From positions 1-29,969 of IMG/VR virus record IMGVR_UViG_3300034082_002300: a stretch of 29,969 nucleotides of DNA. One strand, written 5' to 3'. The notes under the pieces were generated by a model. That model did no database searches, was not told the DNA's origin, and was given only the letters and a program-made list of their open reading frames with translations. Below, in pieces: positions 17,201-24,400 of this stretch. Numbering within the stretch: position 1 is the stretch's first letter; each line of letters opens with the position of its first letter. The DNA comes from a virus. The translations under genes were made by a program, and so were the position numbers.

Positions 17201-18610
17201 CAATGTTGATCCAGTGATTGTTGTGCCGGTAATTGCACCACCTGCTGAAATCAATCCACCTGTTAGAACATTACCACCTGTAATGTTGCCTGTGGCACTT
17301 GCTGTGCCACCTGTGGCTAAATTGCCACCAGTAATTGTGGCTGCTGATGTAATGGTTGATGTGGCAGAGATCAATCCACCGGTTAGAACATTGCCACCAG
17401 TGATGTTACCTGCGGCACTTGCTGTGCCGCCTGTGGCCAAGTTGCCACCTGTGATTGTAGCCACAGCAGATATCAATCCACCTGTTAGAACATTACCACC
17501 TGTGACGTTACCTGTAGCAGATACTGAGTTTCCAGCAGTTATGTCGTTGAATGCGTTTATACTGTTGGCAGAAAAAATGTTTGCTGTTGCAAGGCCAGTA
17601 GCATTAGAAGTTAAACTTTGAGAGCCAAGATAAAGAGTAGTTCCTGATAGATACAAATCTTTCCAAAGTTGTCCAGGGCCACCTAAATTATATATTGTAT
17701 TAGCACTTGGCAACAAATTACCAGTTACGTTACCGGTAATGCTGAAGTTATTTGTTTCAGTTAATCCATTAGTAATTAAATTACCAGCAGTTATGGTTTG
17801 AGCTGAGGTAATAGTTGAAGCAGCTGAAATCAATCCAGCAGTTAGAATGTTTCCACCAGTTACGTTAGCAGTTGCAGATATCAATCCACCAGTTAGGATG
17901 TTTCCACCAGTGACATTACCGCTTGCACTAACAACCGAACCTATTAAATTGTCACCAATGATATTGCCAGTTGCGCTTAATAACCCAGTGATGTATTCAC
18001 CAGTTGTTGCAAACACTGCTACATTACCAGTTCCGCCAATTCCAATGGATACATTACCACCTGAGCTGACTACCCGTACATTTGATGTGCCGTTTTGTAT
18101 GGAAGTGGCATCAATGCCAGTAAGTTGGCTACCATTACCTAAAATGTAGTTTCCGCTAACATTACCAGTTGCAGAGATCAATCCACCTGTTAGAACATTA
18201 CCACCTGTAATATTGCCTGACGCACTCACAACACCTGTAACATATTCGCCTGTAGAAGCCCACTGTATTACGTTACTAGTTCCACCAATGCCTACTGTGA
18301 TATTGCCATTGGCCACACCAGCATTGATGTTTGATGTACCATTTGAAATATTAGTAATGTTTAAATTAGCAGTATTGATACCGGTCAAATAATAACCGTT
18401 ACCAATGAAAAAGTTAGCACTAGTAATATTACCTGTCACACTGGCAGTAGTGCCTACAGTTATAGCACCATTCACAGCAATTGTGTTGGCTGTGATGATA
18501 TTTGCGGTGGAAAGAATTCTTGTCCAACTGTTTGTAGCAGTGCTGTACTGATACGATACTTGATTAACTACTGTTACTTGTCCATTAGTGGGTGATATTG
18601 GAAAGGCCAT
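11273..18610 (-). CDS. Giant tail-fibre-like structural protein, 2445 residues
   Basis: This is the longest gene here. The N-terminal anchor is MAFPISPTNGQVTVVNQVSY. Most of the protein is 17-residue Gly/Asn/Thr repeats, with five GNGSQLTGI/SNVRVVS cassettes. A DAATKQYVDD motif lies near residue 850, followed by an NGVYTV domain to about 1140. A GDQWYNTSTDILYEYTYDG module lies near 1770, a QRWNDLWLANSTIYIGN module near 1980, and a TIDPYNIGN/NGGGIEVGP segment near 2115-2200. The C-terminal domain (about 2315-2445) has ADLAENYRADAAYEPGTVLE, GVVSTNPAYLMN and GRVPVKVEGPVAKGD, and matches that of the 1288-residue fibre. Charged residues are scarce and cysteine nearly absent in the shaft. Expected role: a long fibre or baseplate appendage used in host attachment. 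GGAG lies 6 bases before the ATG, with a late-promoter-like box 21 bases upstream. Confidence 0.85.
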   Translation of the reverse strand: MAFPISPTNGQVTVVNQVSYQYSTATNSWTRILSTANIITANTIAVNGAITVGTTASVTGNITSANFFIGNGYYLTGINTANLNITNISNGTSNINAGVANGNITVGIGGTSNVIQWASTGEYVTGVVSASGNITGGNVLTGGLISATGNVSGNYILGNGSQLTGIDATSIQNGTSNVRVVSSGGNVSIGIGGTGNVAVFATTGEYITGLLSATGNIIGDNLIGSVVSASGNVTGGNILTGGLISATANVTGGNILTAGLISAASTITSAQTITAGNLITNGLTETNNFSITGNVTGNLLPSANTIYNLGGPGQLWKDLYLSGTTLYLGSQSLTSNATGLATANIFSANSINAFNDITAGNSVSATGNVTGGNVLTGGLISAVATITGGNLATGGTASAAGNITGGNVLTGGLISATSTITSAATITGGNLATGGTASATGNITGGNVLTGGLISAGGAITGTTITGSTLSSTGNVNTVGIVGTGNISTTGNISGNYILGNGSQLTGIDATSIQNGTSNVRVVSSGGNVAIGIGGTSNVAVFATTGEYVTGELSASGNVTGGNVLTGGLISATGNGTFGNISTTGSGGNISGANVISSTTLSATANVVGGNITTAGQVSSVGNITANTGSFFIGNGSQLTGVTASSVDANNLTGNTLSSNVLFSSLTTVGTLTSLSVSGTANATGNITGGNVLTGGLISATGNITSAANVSGGNVLTGGVVSSTGNILTGANVVATANVIGGNISTGGLITATGNVDAGNLRTAGLVSATGNVTGNNITTGGLVTATGNIQGGNLIATTAVVTGNIIGSSAIAVTTTANANIYLQPNGTGNIVLATTFINSVASPVQSTDAATKQYVDDSVSAGLTIHTPVYVESPVNLVATYADGGTTQTVTTISGNKTLTFGSSPALLVNDVIVFSSTTNGITAGTAYFVYSTNGSNQITLSLSHDGTEITTLTNGTGLTIGSRANSGVGATLTNAAANAAIQIDGVTLTSSQRVLVYQQTSAFENGVYTVTAVGNATARWELTRSTDTNTYGPKSTSQLDIGDYFFVQSGDTGAGESYVVTAPTGTIIFGTTNIEFTQFAASQVYTANTSAGLSLIGTVFNAKVDNVSTAFDLNGNIVVKASANLTTPNIGAATGTSLSTTGNIEGGNLLTGGLISSTGTITGSSLIGSVVTASGNVTGGNLITGGLISATSTVTSAANITGANLLTGGLISAVATITGGNLATGGTASATGNITGGNILTGGLVSATGNGIFGNISTSGASGNISGANVISSTTLSATANITGGNVLTGGLISATSTITSAANITGGNILTAGQVSATGNITGNYFFGNGSQLTGIDATSIQNGNSNVRVVSAGGNVAIGIGGTANVAVFATTGEYVTGEFSASGNVTGGNILTGGLVSATGNIVAAGVRNAAANSTITFVAGNAESDSIVLTQVGANIANSVTVKIGESTAAPGVFGLFTTGILDGNGILSSANITQIGNANTWVLAQNIRSNSVVTAVGNVTGGNVLTGGLISATGNITGGNVLTGGLISATGDITGGNLATGGTASATGNITGGNVLTSGLISATANITGGNILTGGLISATSTITSAANITGGNILTGGLISATSTITSAATITGGNLATGGTASAAGNITGGNILTAGQVSATGNVTGNYILGNGSQLTGIDATSIQNGTSNVRVVSSGGNVSIGVGGTGNVAVFATTGEYITGLLSVSGNITAGNVSTAGNAAAGGFLSDNFYYANGAPRTFGITYTASTTPPPGPSIGDQWYNTSTDILYEYTYDGTTNYWVDIVSPAFAAGVVANIAISGSMLVNANATYDIGSASQTFANVYAQYYFGNGSQLTGIDATSIQNGTSNVRVVSSGGNVVTSVGGTSNVMVVSATDVTINGNLTVTGNATLSGNIIGDRVQNGTSQFDIQTANGNANITINGNSNVAVFSEGALTMKGNILPSANITYNLGSSTQRWNDLWLANSTIYIGNAQLSANATALILTNPAGGETVLAGATAGITGATVSATGNITGGNILTGGLISATGNVTGGNLSGTNIVGTLTTASQTNITAVGTLGSLTVTGNATGGNILTGGLISATGNVTGGNIRTGNITITGDLISSLGDTITIDPYNIGNTGHVIINGNLQVNGTTTTINSNVVSTNDLTVNYANNAINSAAANGGGIEVGPIGGAFITWLYNSTSNVWVSSLGISAVGNVTGGNILTGGLISAAGNITGGNILGGANVNATTHTGATVSVTGNVDAGNLRTGGLISATGAITGAAITGSSLTVSTGTITGGNIVNANGNGIGNIGSSSVYFNTVFAKATSAQYADLAENYRADAAYEPGTVLEFGGDEEVTISTTDSSKRVAGVVSTNPAYLMNAGLGGMYIAAVALTGRVPVKVEGPVAKGDLMVSNGNGRARACMDAVPVVGTILGKSLENFTGGEGTIEVVIGKQ
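13000..18165 (-). repeat. Five dispersed copies of a GNGSQLTGI cassette
   Basis: Five copies of a block of about 60 residues occur in the 2445-residue fibre. Each reads GNGSQLTGIDATSIQNG, then SNVRVVS, then a GG-N-V-GGT-NVAV strand, and in four of them FATTGEY. They lie near 18.0-18.16, 16.96-17.13, 14.47-14.63, 13.48-13.65 and 12.95-13.1 kb. A more diverged sixth copy lies near the N-terminus (about 18.25-18.42 kb). Related cassettes (GNGALLTGVITSV type) occur in the 1288- and 2335-residue fibres. Coordinates of individual copies are approximate. Confidence 0.8.
13630..14105 (-). repeat. Densest run of 17-residue (51-bp) shaft repeats
   Basis: Within the 2445-residue fibre, eight consecutive copies of an ITGGNxLTGGLISATGN-type unit are read here. 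Two copies carry a 6-residue insertion (unit of 23), and two copies are a NLATGGTAS variant. Copies are nearly identical as protein but differ at many third codon positions. The same unit recurs, more dispersed, through all the fibre genes from 5.4 to 28.4 kb. Confidence 0.85.
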
Positions 18611-18630
18611 TCTTTACTCCTGATTAGTAC

Positions 18631-18638
18631 TACTTATG
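18631..18638 (-). promoter_or_regulatory. Candidate late-type promoter box before the 2445-residue fibre
   Basis: On the minus strand the box reads CATAAGTA, and GTACTA follows it. It differs from the T4 late consensus TATAAATA at two positions. The ATG begins 21 bases after the box, leaving room for a short leader with the GGAG site. The 2335-residue gene has the related AATAAGTA at almost the same distance, which is the main support. Confidence 0.4.
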
Positions 18639-18663
18639 ACAGCATAAACAATTTTTTGCTGCG

Positions 18664-19338
18664 TCATAATGATTTTTGCCATGCCAACCACTCTTCACGA
18701 GTCATTGTTTGCGGCACCGTTATTGCTGGTTTTGGTGTTGCGAACACCATTCTTAACTGGCTTTCTAGCCATTCTTCACGTGTCATCTTTTGCGGTGCAG
18801 CTACCACTGTTTCGGCACCGGGCAATGTTATTTTTAACTGGCTTTCTAGCCATTCTTCACGTGTCATCGGTGTGTTAGACACCTGTTGCTGTGCTACCCA
18901 ATGTTGCTGTTCTTTTTCAAAATCCAGCACAGCTCCCTGACGTGCCTGTTCTTCAAACCACTGTTCCACTGACAATTTTTCTGGTTCTTCTGTAGGTTGC
19001 TGTTGTTTGTTAAACTCGGCCAACTGCTCCGGAGTCATTGTGGGTGCTGGGTATTTTTCTTTTACAGCACGAATTCTTGCAGACATTTCTGGGGGGAAAA
19101 CTCCAGCATGATACAGTGCATCCAGCTGTTCTTGAATGGTAGGATACTCTGTAGCACGATTTCTGCGGTACTCGTGCCAATCATGTATCATCTGCAGGCG
19201 TTGTTGTTCGGCAGCAATTTGCTCGTTAGTTATGGGTGGATTTTCTGGGTTGATCCAGGTCACTGAATCATCATGCACTGCCACAGATACTTCTGCCCCA
19301 GGCACTAGACTTTGTATGGCTTGAATTTTACTGATCAT
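18664..19338 (-). CDS. Tail-associated, possible fibre assembly chaperone, 224 residues
   Basis: The start is ATG 19338, which overlaps the stop of the 695-residue fibre as ATGA. An upstream start at 19368 is possible but less likely. Residues about 60-102 carry the pattern YRRNRATEYPTIQEQLDALY, then EMSARIRAVKEKYP. This resembles a small-protein motif (R-x-EYP-x-x-x-QLDAL, AVKxKYP) common beside phage tail-fibre genes, often annotated as tail assembly or hypothetical proteins. The C-terminal part is Glu/Gln-rich and holds three copies of MTREEWLxxQ about 27 residues apart. It is highly charged, in contrast to the fibres. Its place among the fibres suggests a chaperone or adaptor, but this is inference from context. 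Confidence 0.72.
   Translation of the reverse strand: MISKIQAIQSLVPGAEVSVAVHDDSVTWINPENPPITNEQIAAEQQRLQMIHDWHEYRRNRATEYPTIQEQLDALYHAGVFPPEMSARIRAVKEKYPAPTMTPEQLAEFNKQQQPTEEPEKLSVEQWFEEQARQGAVLDFEKEQQHWVAQQQVSNTPMTREEWLESQLKITLPGAETVVAAPQKMTREEWLESQLRMVFATPKPAITVPQTMTREEWLAWQKSL
18753..18868 (-). repeat. 35-bp direct repeat pair in the chaperone-like gene
   Basis: An exact 35-base sequence occurs at 18753-18787 and 18834-18868, 81 bases (27 codons) apart. It encodes MTREEWLESQL with flanking residues. A third, diverged copy encoding MTREEWLAWQ lies at about 18675-18706. This is in-frame internal duplication. Confidence 0.8.
19335..19338 (-). promoter_or_regulatory. ATGA stop/start overlap coupling fibre and chaperone-like gene
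   Basis: On the minus strand the ATG of the 224-residue gene and the TGA of the 695-residue fibre overlap by four bases. GGAG lies about 11 bases upstream. The arrangement supports the shorter start and coupled translation of the pair. Confidence 0.7.
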
Positions 19339-21422
19339 GGTACGGCAATCTCCATGGCAATTATCCACATGTTGGAACTGGTCAATGTGCTGGAAGAATT
19401 GGATATTTTCTGTTGCATTTTGTAAGTAACAGGTGAAGTGGTACCTGGACTGTCCAAGTAACTGAATGCCACTGCAGATGATCCACCCACTCCGCCGCCA
19501 GCAATGTTAGCACTGTAGTCTTGTATTTGTAACGACGCGGCGGTACGCACCAATTGTGTACTGGCAGTTAGATTTGCCGCAGCCAATGGAGTAAAACTAC
19601 TAGTTCCGGTAGCAATAATCAATACCTTGCTGTTGGCACTAGACGGCTGAATAACCACGTTGGCCAGTGCAATATCGCTATAACTGGTACCTGTAGTAGC
19701 ACTACCACCTAGGCTTGTGCTCATTATGGTCTGTACCACAGCACCAGACGGCATGTTGGATGCAGTCAATCTGTTGTTGGTATAGAGATTTTGTGTGTAA
19801 GTGTTGCGGAAATACACAGTGTTGGTGCCAATGTCGTATGTGACATTGGCAACTGGTACCAGTGTACCACTAATTGCCACGTTGGCTACCACACCGCCAG
19901 CAAATGCAGGGCTTGTAGTATCTACCCAGTATGTGCTGGTTCCGTCATTTATGTATTCATACAGCACATCGCTGGCAGTGTCGTACCATTGATCTGTAAC
20001 TTTAGGTGCCGGGCTTGTGGGAGGTGCTGTGTTGGCAGTGTAAATTATGCCTGGTGGAACTGGAGTTCCGTTGGCATAGTAATAGTAATCTGACAGTATT
20101 GCATTGCCGTACACATTGCCTGATGTAGATACTATACCAACAGTTAATATATTGCCGCCAGTGATGTTACCTGTAGCACTGACTTGACCGCTTGTAGTGA
20201 TGTTGCCAGTTACACTTTGAGCGCCAGCAACACTTAACAGTTGAGTTGAGTCGTTAAACGTAAAGTTGGCGCTGGCACCAAATCCACCAGACCCATCATT
20301 GTATTGAATTTGAGTATTAGAGCCAGCTGGTTGTTGGAAATCCCACGCCACACCATTAGCATGGTACAAGCCATCAGTCAACAAATTGCCAATGGCTGCA
20401 TTGGCAGTTGTGGTAATATTACTTGTAGAATTGATTACACTAAGCACATTGCCACTTAGACTCAACCCAGCTGCATTTAAGTTATTGCCAGTTATGTTTC
20501 CAGTTGCACTAATCAATCCACCAGTAAGTACATTGCCACCAATAACATTACCAGAGACTGATACATTAGATAGTGTACCAACGGATGTTAGACTTGAATA
20601 TAGTACATTTGAGCTTAAGGTATTGCCAGTCAATGCATTGGCATCTACACTTGATGCTGTAACCCCAGTTAACTGACTGCCGTTACCAATAAAGTAATTG
20701 CCAGTTACGTTGCCTGTTACACTTATCAATCCTGTTGCAGTAATATTTCCTGTTACTGATGTATTTGCAAGTATTATTACACTGCCGCTGCCATTGGGAT
20801 CAAATACCAAATCACCATTGGTGTTTAGCGTTGCAATGGTATTACCGGTGATCTGTATGTTGCCAATGTTGGCACTGGGTAAATTGGTTACACCAAGTTG
20901 CCCTACATATCTGTAACCTGTGATAAAAATACTCTTGCCAGCAGTGAGTGTACTGGGAATTGTTTCGCCAATGAAGTTTAATACACCTGCTTGAGTATCA
21001 AAGAAAAACTCACCAACTCCGCTGATACCCGGAGCAAAGATTTGTGTGCCAGTTACTGTGGGATCTGCAGCACCAGCGGTATCAACCCAGACTTTGACTG
21101 GCCAAGTTGATCCGAATTCTTGAGGTATCCAATATTGTAAATTGGTCAGCCAAGTTGGGTAGATGCCACCAATGGTAGGAACAGTGTTATCTGCTGTACA
21201 CTCAATTCTGCTGGTGGTAAGATACCCCTGAGTTACATTTGCTACTACTTGGGCTGTGCCCGGAATCTGATCAGCTTGAGTCCAAACAATGTCGCCACGC
21301 AATAGTGCCGGACTGGCAATACTTTCGTTTGACGCACTCTTCTGCGTGGCAGTGGCTGTTTTGGCCACGCCTTGTAATTTTTTAAACAGCAGGTCAATAT
21401 ATTGTGCAGTAGAAATTGACAT
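19335..21422 (-). CDS. Tail-fibre-like structural protein, 695 residues
   Basis: The N-terminus differs from the other fibres. MSISTAQYIDLLFKKLQGVA, then SPALLRGDIVW, LTNLQYWIPQEFGSTWPVKV, GEFFFDTQAGVLNFIG and FITGYRYVGQLG form a domain of about 185 residues. I have seen this type in structural proteins of marine T4-like phages, and it probably attaches to a different partner. Residues about 200-440 are solenoid repeats with GNGSQLTGVTASSVDAN. A KVTDQWYDTASDVLYEYIND module is near 475-500. The C-terminal 140 residues (VVQTIMSTSLGG, NVVIQPSSANSKVLI, NMWIIAMEIAVP) have the strand pattern of a compact beta-sandwich tip. The gene starts directly after the TAA of the 2335-residue gene (TAAATG), so it is probably coupled. 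Confidence 0.82.
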   Translation of the reverse strand: MSISTAQYIDLLFKKLQGVAKTATATQKSASNESIASPALLRGDIVWTQADQIPGTAQVVANVTQGYLTTSRIECTADNTVPTIGGIYPTWLTNLQYWIPQEFGSTWPVKVWVDTAGAADPTVTGTQIFAPGISGVGEFFFDTQAGVLNFIGETIPSTLTAGKSIFITGYRYVGQLGVTNLPSANIGNIQITGNTIATLNTNGDLVFDPNGSGSVIILANTSVTGNITATGLISVTGNVTGNYFIGNGSQLTGVTASSVDANALTGNTLSSNVLYSSLTSVGTLSNVSVSGNVIGGNVLTGGLISATGNITGNNLNAAGLSLSGNVLSVINSTSNITTTANAAIGNLLTDGLYHANGVAWDFQQPAGSNTQIQYNDGSGGFGASANFTFNDSTQLLSVAGAQSVTGNITTSGQVSATGNITGGNILTVGIVSTSGNVYGNAILSDYYYYANGTPVPPGIIYTANTAPPTSPAPKVTDQWYDTASDVLYEYINDGTSTYWVDTTSPAFAGGVVANVAISGTLVPVANVTYDIGTNTVYFRNTYTQNLYTNNRLTASNMPSGAVVQTIMSTSLGGSATTGTSYSDIALANVVIQPSSANSKVLIIATGTSSFTPLAAANLTASTQLVRTAASLQIQDYSANIAGGGVGGSSAVAFSYLDSPGTTSPVTYKMQQKISNSSSTLTSSNMWIIAMEIAVP

Positions 21423-24400
21423 TTAGTTGCTCGCTGTTTCTAGTGTGAGTGCAGTCACACTTTGACCTGATGTAAGAGCTATTCTCACATAAATTTCATT
21501 GGTTGCGGTGCTGGAACTGCTGACTGTTCCAAAGGTACATGTTCTACTACTGTTGGTCACAGATGTATTTACGCTTACTATACCGCCCACTGCACATCCG
21601 TCACTGCCATTGCCCGGAGAATTCACACCAGGGTATCCTGCACCACCATAGGCCACTGCCATATTGATCCAACCATTGGCACCGGAACTGGAATCTATAA
21701 CTGATCCAGGTAACGCCACCCACATGCCAGCAATTGTTCCTGTGTACTTGATGTCAAACTTAGACACCGCAGTACGCACAAATTTCATTGTGAAGTACTG
21801 TGTTCCTGAGCGTCCTGCACTCAAGTTTGGACCTGCTGGCAAATAGCCACTGGCGTAGTTGGTTTGATCGTGTTTGAGTACGCCACTTGATCCTGACCCA
21901 ACCACCGTGGCGTCATAAGTTTGTAGAGTGCTAGATTGGCTGTTAAATGCTGCTTCAGAGCCTGTGTAGGCAGGAGTGTTTCCTGTGCCAGGATTTACAA
22001 TTCGATAAGCATTACCTGATCCTGTGCCAATTGTGGTGTTGATCACCACGTTGCTTTCTTCTATGGCTGTGGCTGTTCCGGATTTCCACAACACAGTGTT
22101 GCCCAAAGCAGCGGTCAGTGTCAGTGTACCAGTTGAATAACTGTTGTTTACCGTCATGCTTGGACCAGTTGAGCTGCCACCAAATCCTGTTGTGACACTG
22201 GATGTGGTGTTAGCACTGGCGCTTGCAAAAGAATTCAGTACGTTGCTGCCAATGTTTGATCCGCTATAGGTAATTGCTGTAGGTGCCGCAAATGCACCGC
22301 CTGATGATCCAGATGCCAATGTGTTAGAAGTAGGATAAGTGTTGCCACTTATGTTGGCCACATTAAACGCAATGGTAAAGTTGTTGTTATTGGTATAGTG
22401 AGGAATAGTGCTACTATACAACAAGTTGGCTGACCCCGGAGGTGTCATTGTGGTTGAACTAAAACTTGGTGCAGACGGACTTGAATTGTCATAGTACCAC
22501 ACTGTGGTATTGGTGTTGCCTGTACTGCTATCAGCAATGTACAATTCATTCCAGCCCGCTGGAGCAGATGCCCCACTTACTCTTGAAGAAAACACATACC
22601 AGAATCCTGCTGTGATATTGGCGTTGGCTGAATTATAATCAAAGTTGTTGCTAATTACCAAGTTACTGCCATAGGTACCATTGGCCGACGGACTAGCGTT
22701 GGTGTTAAGAGTTACATTTCCTACGTTACTACCATTACGAACTGCGGTGATTGTGCCTGAATCGCCAGGGCCAACGTTGGCTATGGTGTTGGTTGCGTAG
22801 GTCGCTACTCTTAACACATTGGCTACTGAAGTACCAGCAGCTACTGATCGGTTGGCCCCAGGTGTGTTGTCCACCTGTGTGATGTTGGCCATGCGGTAAG
22901 TTGTGATACCAGACAATGAAAGTGTGTTAGCACCTGGAAAGTTAGGCGGAGACGGTGGAACTAATTTTCCTAAAACTTGATTGAGCAATGCTAATCCATT
23001 CGTTACTGTTGTTGCGGTAGTCAATGTCACGGCGTTGCTTACCAATGCACCAGCTGTGTTAGTGCCCATGTTGACATTGTTGCCAAGTATGCCAGTCAAT
23101 TGCAGGCCGTTGCCCAAAATGTAATCACCGGTGATATTACCAGTTGCACTTACTATACCAGCAGTAAGTATATTTCCACCAGTAATGTTAGCAGCAGAAG
23201 TAATAGTCGACGTGGCACTAATCAATCCACCGGTAGTTAAATTACCACCAATCACATTGGCAGTAGCACTAACTTCACCAACAGTAGTAATGTTACCACC
23301 AATCACATTGGCAGTGGCACTAATGGTTGTTCCGGAGATCACGTTGGCACCAGAAATATTACCACTGATACTTAAATTACCACCAGTGATATTACCTGTA
23401 GCACTTATCAATCCACCAGTTAGAACGTTGCCGCTGATTGCATTACCAGTCAAGCTCAAACTGGTACCAGTTGCGGCGCCAATGTTTGGTGTGGTTAGGT
23501 TCGCACTGGCCTTGACAATAATGTTGCCACCGGCATCGAATGCTGTGGTATCATTGTCAACTTTGGTATTGAATTGCGTTCCAATTAGACTTATACCAGC
23601 ATTTGTGTTAGCGGTGTATGTTTGTGAACTACTGAATTGACTGAAAGTAATTCCGCTGGTACCAAACGTGATAGTTCCGGCAGGAGCACTTACAACAAAT
23701 GCCGCACCTTTGTTTACTGTTCCATTTTGAACAAAGAAGTAATCATTAACGCTTAACTGTTCAGAGCTGTCCGGACCGTATTGATCAGCGTCAGTAGCAC
23801 GAACAATAACAGTAGCGTTTGCCCATGTGTACACGCCATTGAAGACTGTGTTGCCTTCATTTTGTACTAAAATTCTAGTGCCTGCTGTTTGTACATTAGC
23901 AGTGTCAATTAAATTAAACGAACCAGTGGTAGTAAGAGTTGCGCCAACACCATTAGCTAGACCGTTGGGCTGAGCATAGGTAATTGTACCACCTGTGGCA
24001 GTGGCCAAGTCAGTAGTAGTGGCTGCCAATACTGGTGAGTGATAAGCAATACCAGTTGACACCATATTGTCAACGTACAATTTGGTTGCAGCATCCGTGT
24101 CTTGTAATGGATATGCCAAACTATTAATAATAGTGTTAGCAAGAACAATATTGCCTGCAGGTTGCAGATTCAAATTGCCAGTAGGAGTGGTAATTGTTAA
24201 CTCGCCACTCACTGGCCTAATTGCACTGGTGTTGACATTGGCAGCAATCACGTTGCCAGTAACACTAACCAGCGTGGTAGCAAAAATATTGTTGCCAGAA
24301 ATATTGCCACTGGCTGTGATCAATCCTGTGGTAGTAATATTTCCGCCAACTACGTTAGCAGTTGCTGATATCAATCCACCAGTTAATAAGTTACCACCTG

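Noticed and set aside
7900-18150. Long plus-strand open frames opposite the fibres (up to 293 residues at 16242-17123), with Pro/Val/Leu-rich repeats
   Set aside because: They are antisense shadows of the Gly/Asn/Thr repeats. Their own repeats mirror the sense repeats, they lack start signals, and their composition (PPVMLPVA and similar) has no protein family behind it.
19339-19368. ATG 19368 as the start of the chaperone-like gene
   Set aside because: It would overlap the fibre gene by 34 bases and add an odd Cys-containing segment (MDNCHGDCRT). The ATGA overlap at 19338 is a more usual coupling signal.
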